From Chitinophagales bacterium (lineage in GTDB: Bacteria; Bacteroidota; Bacteroidia; Chitinophagales; JADIYW01): a stretch of 64,000 nt of DNA. The position numbers and the translations under genes are program-made. The notes below the pieces were generated by a model. It ran no database searches, was not told the DNA's origin, and saw nothing but the letters and a program-made list of their open reading frames with translations. The stretch is from assembly GCA_020636545.1 (NCBI GenBank), contig JACJXS010000008.1, positions 1 through 64,000 of the forward strand, read 5' to 3'. This document shows positions 52,095 through 61,269 of the stretch, one piece after another; positions within the stretch are counted from its first letter, which is position 1, and each line of letters starts with the position of its first letter.

Positions 52095-53456
52095 TTAAGA
52101 ATGTAAGATTTCTTCAATTTGGATATTAGCAATATTTCCAGAACTCATCAATAATACAACACAGTTTTGTGTTATAGCTTGTTTTAAATGTTGGATAATA
52201 TCTGCCTTGTCTTTTAAGACAATAATTTTATCATTAGCAAATTGTTCTTTTAACCAATTTGGGTCGAAATTTTCTTTGTTTTTTATTTTTAAAGCTTCGG
52301 CATCGATATATATAAATTGAACATCAGCAACATCTAAAGTATGAGCATACTGACAAATAAAATTTTCTTGCAGACTACTGTACGTATGTAACTCAAAGAA
52401 AGCAATCATTTTTCTATTTGAATATTTTTCTCTAACAGCTTGTACTGTTGCATTTACCTTTGATGGAGCATGTGCAAAATCTCTGTAAATTGTAATTTTA
52501 TTGGCATTGTCTTGATATATACATTCTAATCTTTTAGCAGCTCCTTTGAATGTTTGAAAACTATTTAAGATATCTTTTACATCAATATTTGCTAATTTTC
52601 CAACTTCAAAAGCCGCCTTTAAATTAGATAAATTATGTTTGCCGAAAACTTCTATTGGAAAGGATTGTCCTTCATATTTAATTTTTACGGCTTCATTTTC
52701 AATAACTGCATCAAACGGAGAATATGGTATTAACTGTATGTGTTTTGTATCGACAGATTGTACTAAATTTCTCAACTCCTTATCTTCTTGGTTGTAGATT
52801 AAATAACCATCGGGTTGTATGCTGGCAATGAATTTTCTAAATGTTTCTAAGTAACTATCAAAAGTTGGAAAAACATTGATATGATCCCAAGCAATACCAG
52901 AAATTATAGCTATTTGCGGAAAGTAATGTAAGAATTTGCTTCTTAAATCTAATGGCGAAGTTAAGTATTCATCTGCTTCAATAATCGCATAATCATTGTC
53001 TTTTGATGTACTTACCATATATTTAAATCCATCTAGTTTCGCACCCACCAGATAGTCGAAACGCTTGTCATAATTTTTGAAAATATGCATTATCATTGAA
53101 GTGATAGATGTTTTTCCATGGCTTCCAGCTATTGCAATTCTTGTTTTTTCTTTACATTGTTGGTAGAAAAATTCAGGAAATGAATATATTTTCAAGCCTA
53201 ATTCTTCTGCTTTAATTAATTCTGGATTATCATCCTTTGCATGCATTCCCAGAATTACAGCATCAATATTATGATTGATTTTTTCAGGATACCAGCCAAA
53301 TGATGTAGGCAAAATACCTGCATGCTTTAAATTTGTCATTGCAGGTTCAAAGATAATATCATCTGAGCCTGAAACCTCATTGCCTTCAGCTTTCAAATGT
53401 AATGCTAATTGGTGCATAACAGCACCGCCAATTGCTATAAAATGATAATTTGCCAT
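52095..53456 (-). CDS. mpl: UDP-N-acetylmuramate:tripeptide ligase (Mpl), peptidoglycan recycling
   Basis: 453 residues, Mur-ligase fold. The N-terminal domain opens YHFIAIGGAVMHQLALHLKA with EGNEVSGSDDIIFEP; the ATP loop is IAIAGSHGKTSITSMIMHIF (about residues 106-125); later come EADEYLTSPLDLRSKF, ISGIAWDHINVFPTFDSYLE and IYRDFAHAPSKVNATVQAVR. This pattern is Mpl rather than MurC. Mpl attaches the recycled tripeptide (Ala-Glu-diaminopimelate) to UDP-MurNAc. Confidence 0.9.
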   Translation of the reverse strand: MANYHFIAIGGAVMHQLALHLKAEGNEVSGSDDIIFEPAMTNLKHAGILPTSFGWYPEKINHNIDAVILGMHAKDDNPELIKAEELGLKIYSFPEFFYQQCKEKTRIAIAGSHGKTSITSMIMHIFKNYDKRFDYLVGAKLDGFKYMVSTSKDNDYAIIEADEYLTSPLDLRSKFLHYFPQIAIISGIAWDHINVFPTFDSYLETFRKFIASIQPDGYLIYNQEDKELRNLVQSVDTKHIQLIPYSPFDAVIENEAVKIKYEGQSFPIEVFGKHNLSNLKAAFEVGKLANIDVKDILNSFQTFKGAAKRLECIYQDNANKITIYRDFAHAPSKVNATVQAVREKYSNRKMIAFFELHTYSSLQENFICQYAHTLDVADVQFIYIDAEALKIKNKENFDPNWLKEQFANDKIIVLKDKADIIQHLKQAITQNCVVLLMSSGNIANIQIEEILHS

Positions 53457-53521
53457 GTTTAAAACTTGTGTTAAAAATATTACAATAATTGTATTTTTAT
53501 TATAGTTTATAAATAAATTTT

Positions 53522-53529
53522 TAAATTTG
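53522..53529 (+). promoter_or_regulatory. -7 box before the small lipoprotein gene
   Basis: TAAATTTG matches TAnnTTTG, 26 nt before the ATG at 53556. No clear -33 TTG at 19-21 nt. Confidence 0.4.
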
Positions 53530-53555
53530 TACGTTAAGTAATTAAAATTAAGGAT

Positions 53556-53663
53556 ATGAAAAAGACAATTCTTATTGCAATTTGTGCGATTGTTTTATTA
53601 AGTAGCTCTTGTCAGAGTAAAAAATCAGGGTGTCCTGGAGCATTCCATACAAGCCAAAAATAA
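53556..53663 (+). CDS. Tiny lipoprotein (35 residues) upstream of ytxJ
   Basis: ATG 53556 to TAA 53663. The N-terminus is a complete lipoprotein signal (KKTILIAICAIVLLSSSC, lipobox SSSC, Cys 19) and the mature peptide has only 17 residues, including SGCPGAF. It lies 12 nt before ytxJ and would be co-transcribed. Too short for family assignment, but the signal and codon use look genuine. The CPG motif next to a thiol-redox gene is suggestive only. Confidence 0.6.
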   Translation: MKKTILIAICAIVLLSSSCQSKKSGCPGAFHTSQK

Positions 53664-53675
53664 AATATATCTTAG

Positions 53676-53993
53676 ATGGATTGGATAAACTTAAACAGTA
53701 TTGAACAATTTGATGAATTATTAGAAAATCAAAAAGTTTTTGCAGTTTTTAAGCATTCTACACGTTGTCCTGTAAGTAGTACAGCAAAAAATAGAGTAGA
53801 AAAAGAATGGACGCATTCATTCCCAATATATTATTTAGATTTATTAAATCATAGAGCTATTTCTAATTATATTGCTGAAAAAACTGGAGTGCAACATCAG
53901 AGTCCACAATTAATCGTTTTGGAAAACAAAAAGGTAATATACGACGCAAGTCATAGTTTTATCTTTGTAAATGATATTCAAACGAGTTCCTAA
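53676..53993 (+). CDS. ytxJ: YtxJ-like bacillithiol-system thioredoxin-fold protein
   Basis: 105 residues, thioredoxin-like fold. The motif FKHSTRCPVSSTAKNRVEKE (about residues 25-44) carries the single active-site cysteine in the monothiol form of YtxJ, followed by FPIYYLDLLNHRAISNYIAE and the cis-Pro region HQSPQLIVLENKKVIYDASH. YtxJ is proposed to be a bacilliredoxin acting on bacillithiol mixed disulfides. Its presence suggests this organism makes bacillithiol; synthesis genes (bshA-C) are not in the window. Confidence 0.9.
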   Translation: MDWINLNSIEQFDELLENQKVFAVFKHSTRCPVSSTAKNRVEKEWTHSFPIYYLDLLNHRAISNYIAEKTGVQHQSPQLIVLENKKVIYDASHSFIFVNDIQTSS

Positions 53994-54065
53994 TATTTTT
54001 ACGAAAGTTTTTTAGTACTTTATTTTTACTAGAAATAGTTATCTTTATACTTTATAAAAAATAAG

Positions 54066-54896
54066 GTGTTTAGAGTATTTTCTATAATAATATTTTTATT
54101 GATTGTGCAAACTTCATTAGCACAATATAATTTTGTAGAGCAACAAGAATCTAAAAAAACATCTTTTTCAAATAGAACGTGGTTGGTAGGTGCTAAAATT
54201 CGAAGTGATGGGTTAGGCGTACATATTGATATTACTTCAGGTCGGAAATATCGTTCAGCAATATTGTATCAATTTGAATTGGGTTATTACAAACATAATG
54301 CACAAATCAAGCAACATTCTCCTTATGCAGGTTCAAGTGATATGCAATTTAAACCATATTTCTTTGGAAAACAAAATAATCTATTTGCTGCTCATTTTAA
54401 TATTGGACAAAAAATATTAATTGCTGAAAAGGCAAAGAAAAATGGCTTACGTTTATTTTATCATTATTCAGGAGGCTTTTCTTTAGGTATTTTAAAACCC
54501 TATATGTTGACGGTTATAGATACCAATTCATTGTCTTATAATCCTGTTGAACAAACCTATACCTTTTCTGAAACAATTAATGTAGCCTATAATTCTAATG
54601 AAACTTATTATCTAAATTATATACATTACAATCAATTTGGGCAAACTTTTGAAGCAATTGTGGGCGGAGCAGGTTTTAGAAAGGGTTGGAATTTGAAGTT
54701 TCGACCTGGATTACATATTAAAACAGGTCTTTCTTTTGATTGGTCTAAAAATGAAGGCTTGATAAAAGCTTTAGAAGTAGGCTTTAGTTGTGATGTTTAT
54801 TTTAGTAAAGTGCCTATTATGTTAGTCAATAATAAGTCGGTTTTTCCAAGTGTTTATTTAGGCTTTCAAATAGGAAGAAAATTTAAAGGAAAATGA
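54066..54896 (+). CDS. Outer-membrane-type beta-strand protein of unknown function
   Basis: 276 residues, started at GTG, with signal peptide VFSIIIFLLIVQTSLAQ. The mature part consists of amphipathic strands (YRSAILYQFELGYYKHN, RLFYHYSGGFSLGILKPYML, ALEVGFSCDVYFSKV) and ends VYLGFQIGRKFKGK, typical of small Bacteroidota outer-membrane barrels. No characterised family is recognised. It ends 1 nt before the start codon of lipA, so the two are probably co-transcribed. Confidence 0.72.
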   Translation: MFRVFSIIIFLLIVQTSLAQYNFVEQQESKKTSFSNRTWLVGAKIRSDGLGVHIDITSGRKYRSAILYQFELGYYKHNAQIKQHSPYAGSSDMQFKPYFFGKQNNLFAAHFNIGQKILIAEKAKKNGLRLFYHYSGGFSLGILKPYMLTVIDTNSLSYNPVEQTYTFSETINVAYNSNETYYLNYIHYNQFGQTFEAIVGGAGFRKGWNLKFRPGLHIKTGLSFDWSKNEGLIKALEVGFSCDVYFSKVPIMLVNNKSVFPSVYLGFQIGRKFKGK

Positions 54897-54897
54897 T

Positions 54898-55758
54898 ATG
54901 AATGAAGTTACTGAACATAAAAGAACACCAAAGCCAAGCTGGTTGAAAGTAAAAATCCCAATGGGAGAGAATTACAAAAAAGTGAAAGAGATTGTAGATT
55001 CTCATAAATTACATACAATTTGTCAAAGTGGTAATTGTCCAAATATTGGAGAGTGTTGGGGGCGTGGTACTGCAACGTTTATGATATTAGGAAATGTGTG
55101 TACACGCTCTTGTTCATTTTGTGCTGTACCAACTGGAAGACCATTTTTTGTAGATGAAGACGAACCAAGACGTGTCGCTGATGCAATTAGATTGATGGGC
55201 GTACGACATGCCGTGATTACCTCAGTAAATAGAGATGAATTGCCAGATAAAGGTGCAAAAATTTGGAATGAAACCATCAAACAAATAAAATTAGTTTCGC
55301 CAAATACAACTATTGAAACACTTATTCCAGATGTAAAAGCAGATTGGAATGCATTGGAAATGATTATTAGTGCTGGTCAAGAAGTAGTTTCTCACAACAT
55401 GGAAACAGTAAAAAGTTTGTATAGAAAAATTAGACCACAAGCAAAGTATGAAAGAAGTTTAGAGCAAATTCTTCGCACTAAGGAATATGGTAAAAGAACC
55501 AAAACTGGAATTATGTTGGGTTTGGGAGAGACAAAAGAAGAAGTATATGAAGCTATGGACGATTTAGTGGCTCATGGTTGTGATGTATTAACCCTCGGAC
55601 AATATTTACAGCCGACCAAAATGCATACACCTGTAATTGAATTTATCACTCCTGAATTGTTTGCACATTATAAAGAAGTTGGATTGGGCAAAGGAATAGA
55701 ATATGTAGAAAGTGGTGCATTAGTTCGTTCATCTTACCACGCAGAAAGACATATTTAA
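54898..55758 (+). CDS. lipA: Lipoyl synthase
   Basis: 286 residues, radical-SAM enzyme. The auxiliary iron-sulfur cluster cysteines are in TICQSGNCPNIGECWGRG, and the radical-SAM cluster motif is CTRSCSFCAV (CxxxCxxC). SHNMETVKSLYRKIRPQA, KTGIMLGLGETKEEV, QYLQPTKMHTPV and the C-terminal RSSYHAE (third Ser-type ligand) are all present. It inserts two sulfur atoms into octanoyl groups on lipoyl domains. No adjacent lipB. Confidence 0.96.
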   Translation: MNEVTEHKRTPKPSWLKVKIPMGENYKKVKEIVDSHKLHTICQSGNCPNIGECWGRGTATFMILGNVCTRSCSFCAVPTGRPFFVDEDEPRRVADAIRLMGVRHAVITSVNRDELPDKGAKIWNETIKQIKLVSPNTTIETLIPDVKADWNALEMIISAGQEVVSHNMETVKSLYRKIRPQAKYERSLEQILRTKEYGKRTKTGIMLGLGETKEEVYEAMDDLVAHGCDVLTLGQYLQPTKMHTPVIEFITPELFAHYKEVGLGKGIEYVESGALVRSSYHAERHI

Positions 55759-55759
55759 T

Positions 55760-55960
55760 TTGATTAGTGAATAGTAATTAGTAAATAGTAAATAGTGAAT
55801 AGGCAGGAGGAATTAGAAAAAATGTAAATTGATTAGTGAATAGTAAATTAGTAAATAGTGAATAGGAACAAGGAATGAGTAAAGATATGAAATATGAATA
55901 CTAATGCCTAACCTCTAATTACTAGTGCCTAATGCCAAATTACTAATAACAAATGCCTAA
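55760..55960. repeat. Degenerate TTAGTAA/TTACTAA intergenic repeat patch
   Basis: Two near-copies (55760-55803 and 55829-55866) of a unit built from TTGATTAGTGAATAGT and AGTAAATAGTGAATAGG. The second half holds inverse-sense motifs: TGCCTAA at 55905, 55926 and 55954, and CTAATTACTA (55915-55924), the exact reverse complement of TAGTAATTAG (55772-55781). There is no coding content. Such AT-rich degenerate repeats occur in other Bacteroidota. The possible start ATG at 55953 falls in the last unit and is probably not used. Confidence 0.65.
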
Positions 55961-55985
55961 TATGCCAACAACAAAACTTAACTAT

Positions 55986-57626
55986 ATGAAATATTCAATT
56001 GCTTTTTTGTTTGTATTAATAAGTATAACTACAAATGCACAAACAACATTGGTACGTGGACCCTATCTACAAAGTTTGACAGATAAATCAATCAAAATTA
56101 TGTGGCGAACTTCTGATTCTACTCAGGCAGTTGTAAAAATAGGGTATGCACCTAATGCATTAAATAGAACAATAATTGATACACATAATATAAAAGACCA
56201 TATTGTTCTTGTTGATGGACTAAGTGCAAGAGAAAAATATTATTATTCTGTGGGAACAGATGATGTTAATGTATTGGCAGGAGGAGATGAGCAACACCAT
56301 TTTTTTGCAGCTCCTTCAGTTGGAGATACTACTGGATTTAGATTTTGGGTAATTGGAGATTTTGGTAAAGCCAATAGCAGACAAGTGCGTGTGCGAAATT
56401 GGTTTCAAACTTATGTAAAAGATAATAAAGTAGATGCTTGGCTCTGGTTGGGTGATAATGCTTATCAAGATGGCAAAGATGTAGAATATCAAGAAAAAGT
56501 ATTTGGTCGTACTTATGGTTACGATTCAATATTAAGATTTTTACCTTCCTATCCAATTCCAGGAAACCATGATTACAATAGTGTCAATCAAAGCAAGCCT
56601 GCTGAGAAACATACTGGACCATATTATAACAATGTAGAAGTATTTAGAAATGCAGAAATGGGAGGTATTCCTTCCAAAACCGAAGCTTATTATTCTTATG
56701 ATTTTGGGAATGTGCATTTTATGGCACTCAATTCAGAATTATATACTTATTCTATTTTTTGGGATTTGGGAAGTCCGTATAAAACTTGGATAGAAAATGA
56801 TATAAAAAGTACGGATAAGAAATTTATTGTAGCCTATATTCATCAGCCACCTTATTCAAAAGGTTCACACGATACAGATGATTTTTATCAAATTTTTATG
56901 CAGAATACTAGAGAAAAGATTGTTCCCATTCTTGAAAAATATGGTGTAGATGTTGTACTTAGTGGTCATTCTCATGTGTATGAACGTTCGTATCTAATCA
57001 ATGGTCATTATGCTCGTTCTAGTTATTTTAACAAAGAAAAAGTAGTTGTAGATTCTACAGATGGCAATCCAGACAATGGTAATGTATATACCAAATATAC
57101 TTATGGCCCATTGAAAGGAAAAGGAACGGTTTACTCTGTTATTGGCAATAGTGGAAATTACGAAGAACACAATGGTAAAATGCATCCTGTCTTTACCACA
57201 AAATATGATGATACAGGCGATAATGGTGCTGGAAGTATGATTCTAGAAGTAAAAGGAAATGAATTAACTGGAACTTATTACACCCTTGATGGAGTACTTT
57301 TTGATAAATTCAGAATAGTAAAACAAGATTCTTCCACTATATCAGGAATTAAACAAAACAAGAATATCAAAAGCTTAAAAGTTTATCCTAATCCATTTTC
57401 AGAACAAGTTACCTTGGAAGTGAGTTTAGATAAAGCAGCAGTTTTAGATGTTTATATTCAAAACTTGACTGGAGAATTAGTAGCAGATAAAATAGCTTTT
57501 GGGAGAGCCAACAAAGGTGTGAATCTTATTGAAATCAATAATATTGGAGATTTACCTGCAGGGAATTATATTATTACAATTGCACAAGACGGCATATTTA
57601 CCTCAAAACAAGTGGTAAAATTGTAA
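55986..57626 (+). CDS. Secreted metallophosphoesterase with T9SS type A sorting domain
   Basis: 546 residues from ATG 55986, preferred because MKYSIAFLFVLISITTNAQ is a normal signal peptide and the earlier ATG lies in the repeat patch. The N-terminal FN3-like domain is that of purple-acid-phosphatase relatives (VRGPYLQSLTDKSIKIMWRT). The calcineurin-like domain has WVIGDFGKA, WLWLGDNAYQDG, PIPGNHDYN, IHQPPYSKG and LSGHSHVYERS with the metal ligands. The C-terminal ~85 residues are a type A sorting domain (LKVYPNPFSEQVTLEVS, LPAGNYIITIAQDGIFTSKQ). A surface or extracellular phosphatase for phosphate scavenging is likely. Confidence 0.9.
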   Translation: MKYSIAFLFVLISITTNAQTTLVRGPYLQSLTDKSIKIMWRTSDSTQAVVKIGYAPNALNRTIIDTHNIKDHIVLVDGLSAREKYYYSVGTDDVNVLAGGDEQHHFFAAPSVGDTTGFRFWVIGDFGKANSRQVRVRNWFQTYVKDNKVDAWLWLGDNAYQDGKDVEYQEKVFGRTYGYDSILRFLPSYPIPGNHDYNSVNQSKPAEKHTGPYYNNVEVFRNAEMGGIPSKTEAYYSYDFGNVHFMALNSELYTYSIFWDLGSPYKTWIENDIKSTDKKFIVAYIHQPPYSKGSHDTDDFYQIFMQNTREKIVPILEKYGVDVVLSGHSHVYERSYLINGHYARSSYFNKEKVVVDSTDGNPDNGNVYTKYTYGPLKGKGTVYSVIGNSGNYEEHNGKMHPVFTTKYDDTGDNGAGSMILEVKGNELTGTYYTLDGVLFDKFRIVKQDSSTISGIKQNKNIKSLKVYPNPFSEQVTLEVSLDKAAVLDVYIQNLTGELVADKIAFGRANKGVNLIEINNIGDLPAGNYIITIAQDGIFTSKQVVKL

Positions 57627-57629
57627 AGA

Positions 57630-58394
57630 TTATAATACCTTTCCTTCTAAAGACTTTAGCAATTTTTTAGAAGAATTTTGATAGTAATTATCAAAGGCAC
57701 TCAATTGTTCAAATAATGGCTTGGCATTTTTTAAATCTTTATTTTTAAGATAAGCTAATGCTAAATACCAATTTCTATCTTGTTTATATTGACTATTAGA
57801 AAAATCATTCTCTGAAAGAATTTGAATAGCATCTGTCGCTTGATAATTAGCCAAATATGCTACAGCCAAATATAATTGCATTTGATTGTTGTCTGGCTGA
57901 CTTTGTAAAGCTTTTTCATAATGTACAATTGCTTCTTTATAATTTTCTCTCTCATAATAATAAACTGCCTTTTTTTCTTCATTCATGTTTGATTCAATTT
58001 CTGCATCTTCACCTCTTACTGCACCATCAATTTGAGTTAATACTTTAAAATTAGCTTCAAACAAAGCCTCTGTTTCCATTCTTTGCTGATGTAAATAAGT
58101 TACCGTAAGAAACAATATACCAATAATTCCAGCTGCAACTGCTATAATTCTAAAAATAGGCATTCGGACAACTTTCTTTATTTCTAAATTTTTGGAATCT
58201 ATCTTATCATCAATGTTTTTATTTAATTCATTCTCTAATGCATCAAAATCGGCATTGCCTTGTTGGGTCCATGCTTCTAAGCCTTCAGTAGCTTCATTTA
58301 AAAATGGATTGTCTTGCATTTCTTGTTCTAATGCATTACGTTCTTTATCTGACAGTGTTTGTTCTAAGTATTTTTTTAATTCTTCCTTTTTCAT
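57630..58394 (-). CDS. Probable anti-sigma factor with TPR domain
   Basis: 254 residues. A cytoplasmic N-terminal ~75 residues (EELKKYLEQTLSDKERNALE, QDNPFLNEATEGLEAW) match the short anti-sigma N-domain often found in this phylum. One membrane helix follows (IFRIIAVAAGIIGILFLTVT, about residues 78-98) and a periplasmic TPR-like region (NYKEAIVHYEKALQSQPDNN, YLAVAYLANYQATDAIQIL, NWYLALAYLKNKDLKNAKPL). It is 5 nt downstream of an ECF sigma gene, so control of that sigma factor is a strong inference. Confidence 0.8.
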   Translation of the reverse strand: MKKEELKKYLEQTLSDKERNALEQEMQDNPFLNEATEGLEAWTQQGNADFDALENELNKNIDDKIDSKNLEIKKVVRMPIFRIIAVAAGIIGILFLTVTYLHQQRMETEALFEANFKVLTQIDGAVRGEDAEIESNMNEEKKAVYYYERENYKEAIVHYEKALQSQPDNNQMQLYLAVAYLANYQATDAIQILSENDFSNSQYKQDRNWYLALAYLKNKDLKNAKPLFEQLSAFDNYYQNSSKKLLKSLEGKVL

Positions 58395-58399
58395 AGCTT

Positions 58400-58960
58400 T
58401 TAATTTTTTTTAGTTAAAAACATTTTAAGATTTCTTTTGCCATTTTGAATATAGCTCTTTACTTTCTTGATATCGTAGCCAGTTAAGGAAGCAACCTCTT
58501 GGTAGGATTTTTCTTGTAAGTAAAACAAATGAATACATTTGTTTTGTTCTTCGTTTAAGTTGCTCATCGCAGCGTCTAACTGCTTTTCGTCTATATCTTT
58601 GATAATAGGACGTATTTCTTCTTCAGATTCCATAAATTTTTCTGAATTTATTTCATCAACGGTATCAACTTGAATTTTTTTCTTACGAAGAACACTTATT
58701 ATTTCATTTCTAGAAACAATATATAGCCATTTGGCAAATGATTCAGGTTTTTGAGTTTTTGCTTGAGATAGCTTATCCATTACCTTCATAAAAATTTCAG
58801 TAACCATGTCTTTAGCAACATCTTCCTGTTTAAAATATTTGAATGCCAAACCAAATACCAACATCGAATATCGTTTGTAAAGTATGCCAATTGCATCATT
58901 ATCTTTGTGTTTTTGATATAAATCAATCAAAGATTCGTCATCTAAATAGTTTATCTCCAT
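58400..58960 (-). CDS. ECF-type RNA polymerase sigma factor
   Basis: 186 residues. Sigma region 2, about residues 22-90: ILYKRYSMLVFGLAFKYFKQ, EDVAKDMVTEIFMKVMDKL and SFAKWLYIVSRNEIISVLRK. Sigma region 4, about 130-180: QNKCIHLFYLQEKSYQEVAS and GYDIKKVKSYIQNGKRNLK, a helix-turn-helix. The short length and absence of region 3 are typical of ECF sigma factors. It is probably held by the membrane anti-sigma factor encoded next. The regulon is unknown. Confidence 0.9.
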   Translation of the reverse strand: MEINYLDDESLIDLYQKHKDNDAIGILYKRYSMLVFGLAFKYFKQEDVAKDMVTEIFMKVMDKLSQAKTQKPESFAKWLYIVSRNEIISVLRKKKIQVDTVDEINSEKFMESEEEIRPIIKDIDEKQLDAAMSNLNEEQNKCIHLFYLQEKSYQEVASLTGYDIKKVKSYIQNGKRNLKMFLTKKN

Positions 58961-59021
58961 ATTTTAAAGATAAGCAACAATAATTAACAAATCAAATATA
59001 AAATTCTTTGTTCAATTTTCT

Positions 59022-59029
59022 TAATTTTG
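59022..59029 (+). promoter_or_regulatory. -7 box that decides the start of the following gene
   Basis: TAATTTTG (TAnnTTTG) ends 3 nt before the ATG at 59033; the in-frame TTG at 59027 lies inside the box and is rejected as start. Confidence 0.45.
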
Positions 59030-59032
59030 AAT

Positions 59033-59806
59033 ATGCGTTTGCTCTGTGGAATTGTGTTTCTTTTAATCACTCATCAATTGATTTTTGCTCAACAAAAGGA
59101 ATTCATTCTAAATGCAAAAATTGTTGATGAAAACAATATTCCTTTAGCCCATGTTGATATTGTCAATAGAAGATTGCAACTCTCTTTTGCTGCAGATAAA
59201 TATGGCTATTTTACTACAAATACTCAAATGTCGGACACGCTTTTGCTTTTTAAAAGTGGGTTTCTACCTCAAAAATTAATCGTCAATGATACGATGTTTG
59301 ACCAAAATAAAATAATATTGGTTAGAATGTTCCATGTACCTATCGAATTGACAGAAGTACAGATTACAGCCATCAAAACACATCAGCAAATTAGAAAATC
59401 GATTAATAATTTATACGTTCCCAATACTGATTTATATCCAAATGCAATACTTTTTCAAAACCCAATCTCTTATTTATACGAACTCATTTCAAGAAAAGAA
59501 AAGGAGAAAAGATTGGCGGCAAACCTTCAAACAGAATTTTCAAAACGTTCTGTTTTAAAAGAATTATTTAGGCTATATAATGCTTACGATATTATCAATT
59601 TACCTGATGACGACTACGACAACTTTATTACTTACTTAAACATGCCTTATGAGTTTATGCAATCTGTAAGTGATTACGATTTGGCAGTTACTATAAAATA
59701 TAAATTCAAAGAATATAGAAACGATAAAAACAATTGGATAAAACAAGAGATTTATCCAGCAGCATTAGATGATTTAGACCGAATTAGACAACAAAATAAA
59801 AACTAA
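59033..59806 (+). CDS. Secreted protein with carboxypeptidase-regulatory-like N-terminal domain
   Basis: 257 residues from ATG 59033, with signal peptide RLLCGIVFLLITHQLIFAQ. Residues ~22-105 resemble the CarboxypepD_reg-like beta domain (EFILNAKIVDENNIPLAHVD, FAADKYGYFTTNTQMSDTLL, LFKSGFLPQKLIV). A mostly helical part follows (LYELISRKEKEKRLAANLQT, YDIINLPDDDYDNFITYLN). Many such proteins occur in Bacteroidota, where their role is not known. Divergent to the ECF sigma gene, which may share the control region. Confidence 0.75.
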   Translation: MRLLCGIVFLLITHQLIFAQQKEFILNAKIVDENNIPLAHVDIVNRRLQLSFAADKYGYFTTNTQMSDTLLLFKSGFLPQKLIVNDTMFDQNKIILVRMFHVPIELTEVQITAIKTHQQIRKSINNLYVPNTDLYPNAILFQNPISYLYELISRKEKEKRLAANLQTEFSKRSVLKELFRLYNAYDIINLPDDDYDNFITYLNMPYEFMQSVSDYDLAVTIKYKFKEYRNDKNNWIKQEIYPAALDDLDRIRQQNKN

Positions 59807-59899
59807 TAAAGTCAATATACAAAAGATAAAATCACGTTTTGAAATAATAGAATTACTGATTTAAAGTTATATTTATAGTTAGATATAAATTTCGCTAAA

Positions 59900-61222
59900 A
59901 TGAGTAAGAAAAAAGAAGCTAAAAAAACAGACTTTTCGAGTTATTTTGAATTCTACAATAATCTCTTAGATTCAAAAATTGGTAAAACATTACAGCTTCG
60001 TAAATTATCTGAAAAGATTGTGTACGAAGGGGCTAAAAACGGTGTCAAAGCAGGAGCCGCAGCTACAAAAGTTTTTCAAACTTTTGGTTCTGGAAAAGCA
60101 AAACGATTAGAACCTAAAAAAGCCAAAGATTTGTTTGATTTGAATTACAATGAAGAACAATTGATGATTCAAGAATCTATTAAACAATTGGCAGATAAAA
60201 TCCGTATCCATGCTGAGAAAGATGATTATAATGGCAAGATTTCAGAAGAGATTTTAAGAGAATACAATGAATTGCAATTGGCATTTATGCAAATTCCAGA
60301 AGAATTAGGTGGTATCATGAAAGAAAAATCCACCACCACACAAATGATGATGGTTGAAACTTTAGCTTATGGCGATTTAAGCCAAGCATTTGCTTTATTT
60401 TCAGCAAATAGTGTAATCAATGCCATTGTACAGTGGGGAACAGATAGCCAGCAACAAATTTTATTAAAGGATTTTGTTGAAGATAATGCCCCCAAAGCAT
60501 CTATCGCTATTAATGAACCAACCGCTTTATTTTCTCCGCAGACTTTAAAAACTAAAGCAAATAAAGATGGCAACCAATATATTATCACTGGAGAGAAAAA
60601 TATGGTAACATTTGCAGAATCCGCACAATATTTTTTAGTAGCTGCACAAACAGAAGGTGGAAAAAATCAATTATTTTTTATAGACAGAACTGCTGATGGT
60701 GTAAGCACTTCAGCCGATGTTTCGATGGGTTTGAAAACTGCTGAATTAGGAAAAATTGTTTTGGATAATGTACGAATAGATGAATCAGCAATGTTGGGCG
60801 GAAGCAAAGGTGTAAATTACCAAGAGTTTATCAATTATTCAAAATTAGGATGGTGTAGTTTGGCTGTTGGTTGCTCACAAGCAGTTTTAGATTATGTGAT
60901 TACTTATGCCAATGATAGATATGCATTTGGCGAGCCAATCAGTAATAGACAAGCCGTTGCCTTTATGATAGCAGATATTAAAATAGAACTTGATAGTATG
61001 CGAATCTTAACACAAAGAGCTGTTGCTCGTGCAGAACAAGGTTTAGAGTTCCAAAAAGAAGCCTACTTAGCACATGTTTTATGTAGCGACAAATCTATGC
61101 AAATTGGAACCAATGGCGTGCAACTATTAGGTGGACATGGATTTATAAAAGATTTTCCAGTAGAACGTTGGTATCGAGATTTAAGAGCTGTTGCCATTTG
61201 TCATAACGGTTTACATTTATAA
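59900..61222 (+). CDS. Acyl-CoA dehydrogenase-like protein lacking the usual catalytic glutamate
   Basis: 440 residues. A basic N-terminal extension of about 75 residues (KKKEAKKTDFSSYFEFYNNL, VKAGAAATKVFQTFGSGKAK) precedes an acyl-CoA dehydrogenase fold: LMIQESIKQLADKIRIHAEK, AFMQIPEELGGIM, MMMVETLAYGDLSQAFALF, NGVQLLGGHGFIKDFPVERW. The C-terminus, WYRDLRAVAICHNGLHL, ends where other family members read IYEGTxQI with the catalytic Glu, so that base is absent and the last helix is truncated. It is followed 47 nt later by a second member with an intact Glu; a two-gene unit is likely. Confidence 0.85.
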   Translation: MSKKKEAKKTDFSSYFEFYNNLLDSKIGKTLQLRKLSEKIVYEGAKNGVKAGAAATKVFQTFGSGKAKRLEPKKAKDLFDLNYNEEQLMIQESIKQLADKIRIHAEKDDYNGKISEEILREYNELQLAFMQIPEELGGIMKEKSTTTQMMMVETLAYGDLSQAFALFSANSVINAIVQWGTDSQQQILLKDFVEDNAPKASIAINEPTALFSPQTLKTKANKDGNQYIITGEKNMVTFAESAQYFLVAAQTEGGKNQLFFIDRTADGVSTSADVSMGLKTAELGKIVLDNVRIDESAMLGGSKGVNYQEFINYSKLGWCSLAVGCSQAVLDYVITYANDRYAFGEPISNRQAVAFMIADIKIELDSMRILTQRAVARAEQGLEFQKEAYLAHVLCSDKSMQIGTNGVQLLGGHGFIKDFPVERWYRDLRAVAICHNGLHL

Positions 61223-61269
61223 AACATAGCATAAAATTAATTACTTAAATATTTCAAACAATCAATATA

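Noticed and set aside
53970..54065. tRNA or small RNA gene in the gaps of the 47-56 kb region
   Set aside because: No acceptor/T-arm pattern or stable fold is visible; the gaps are short AT-rich promoter regions.
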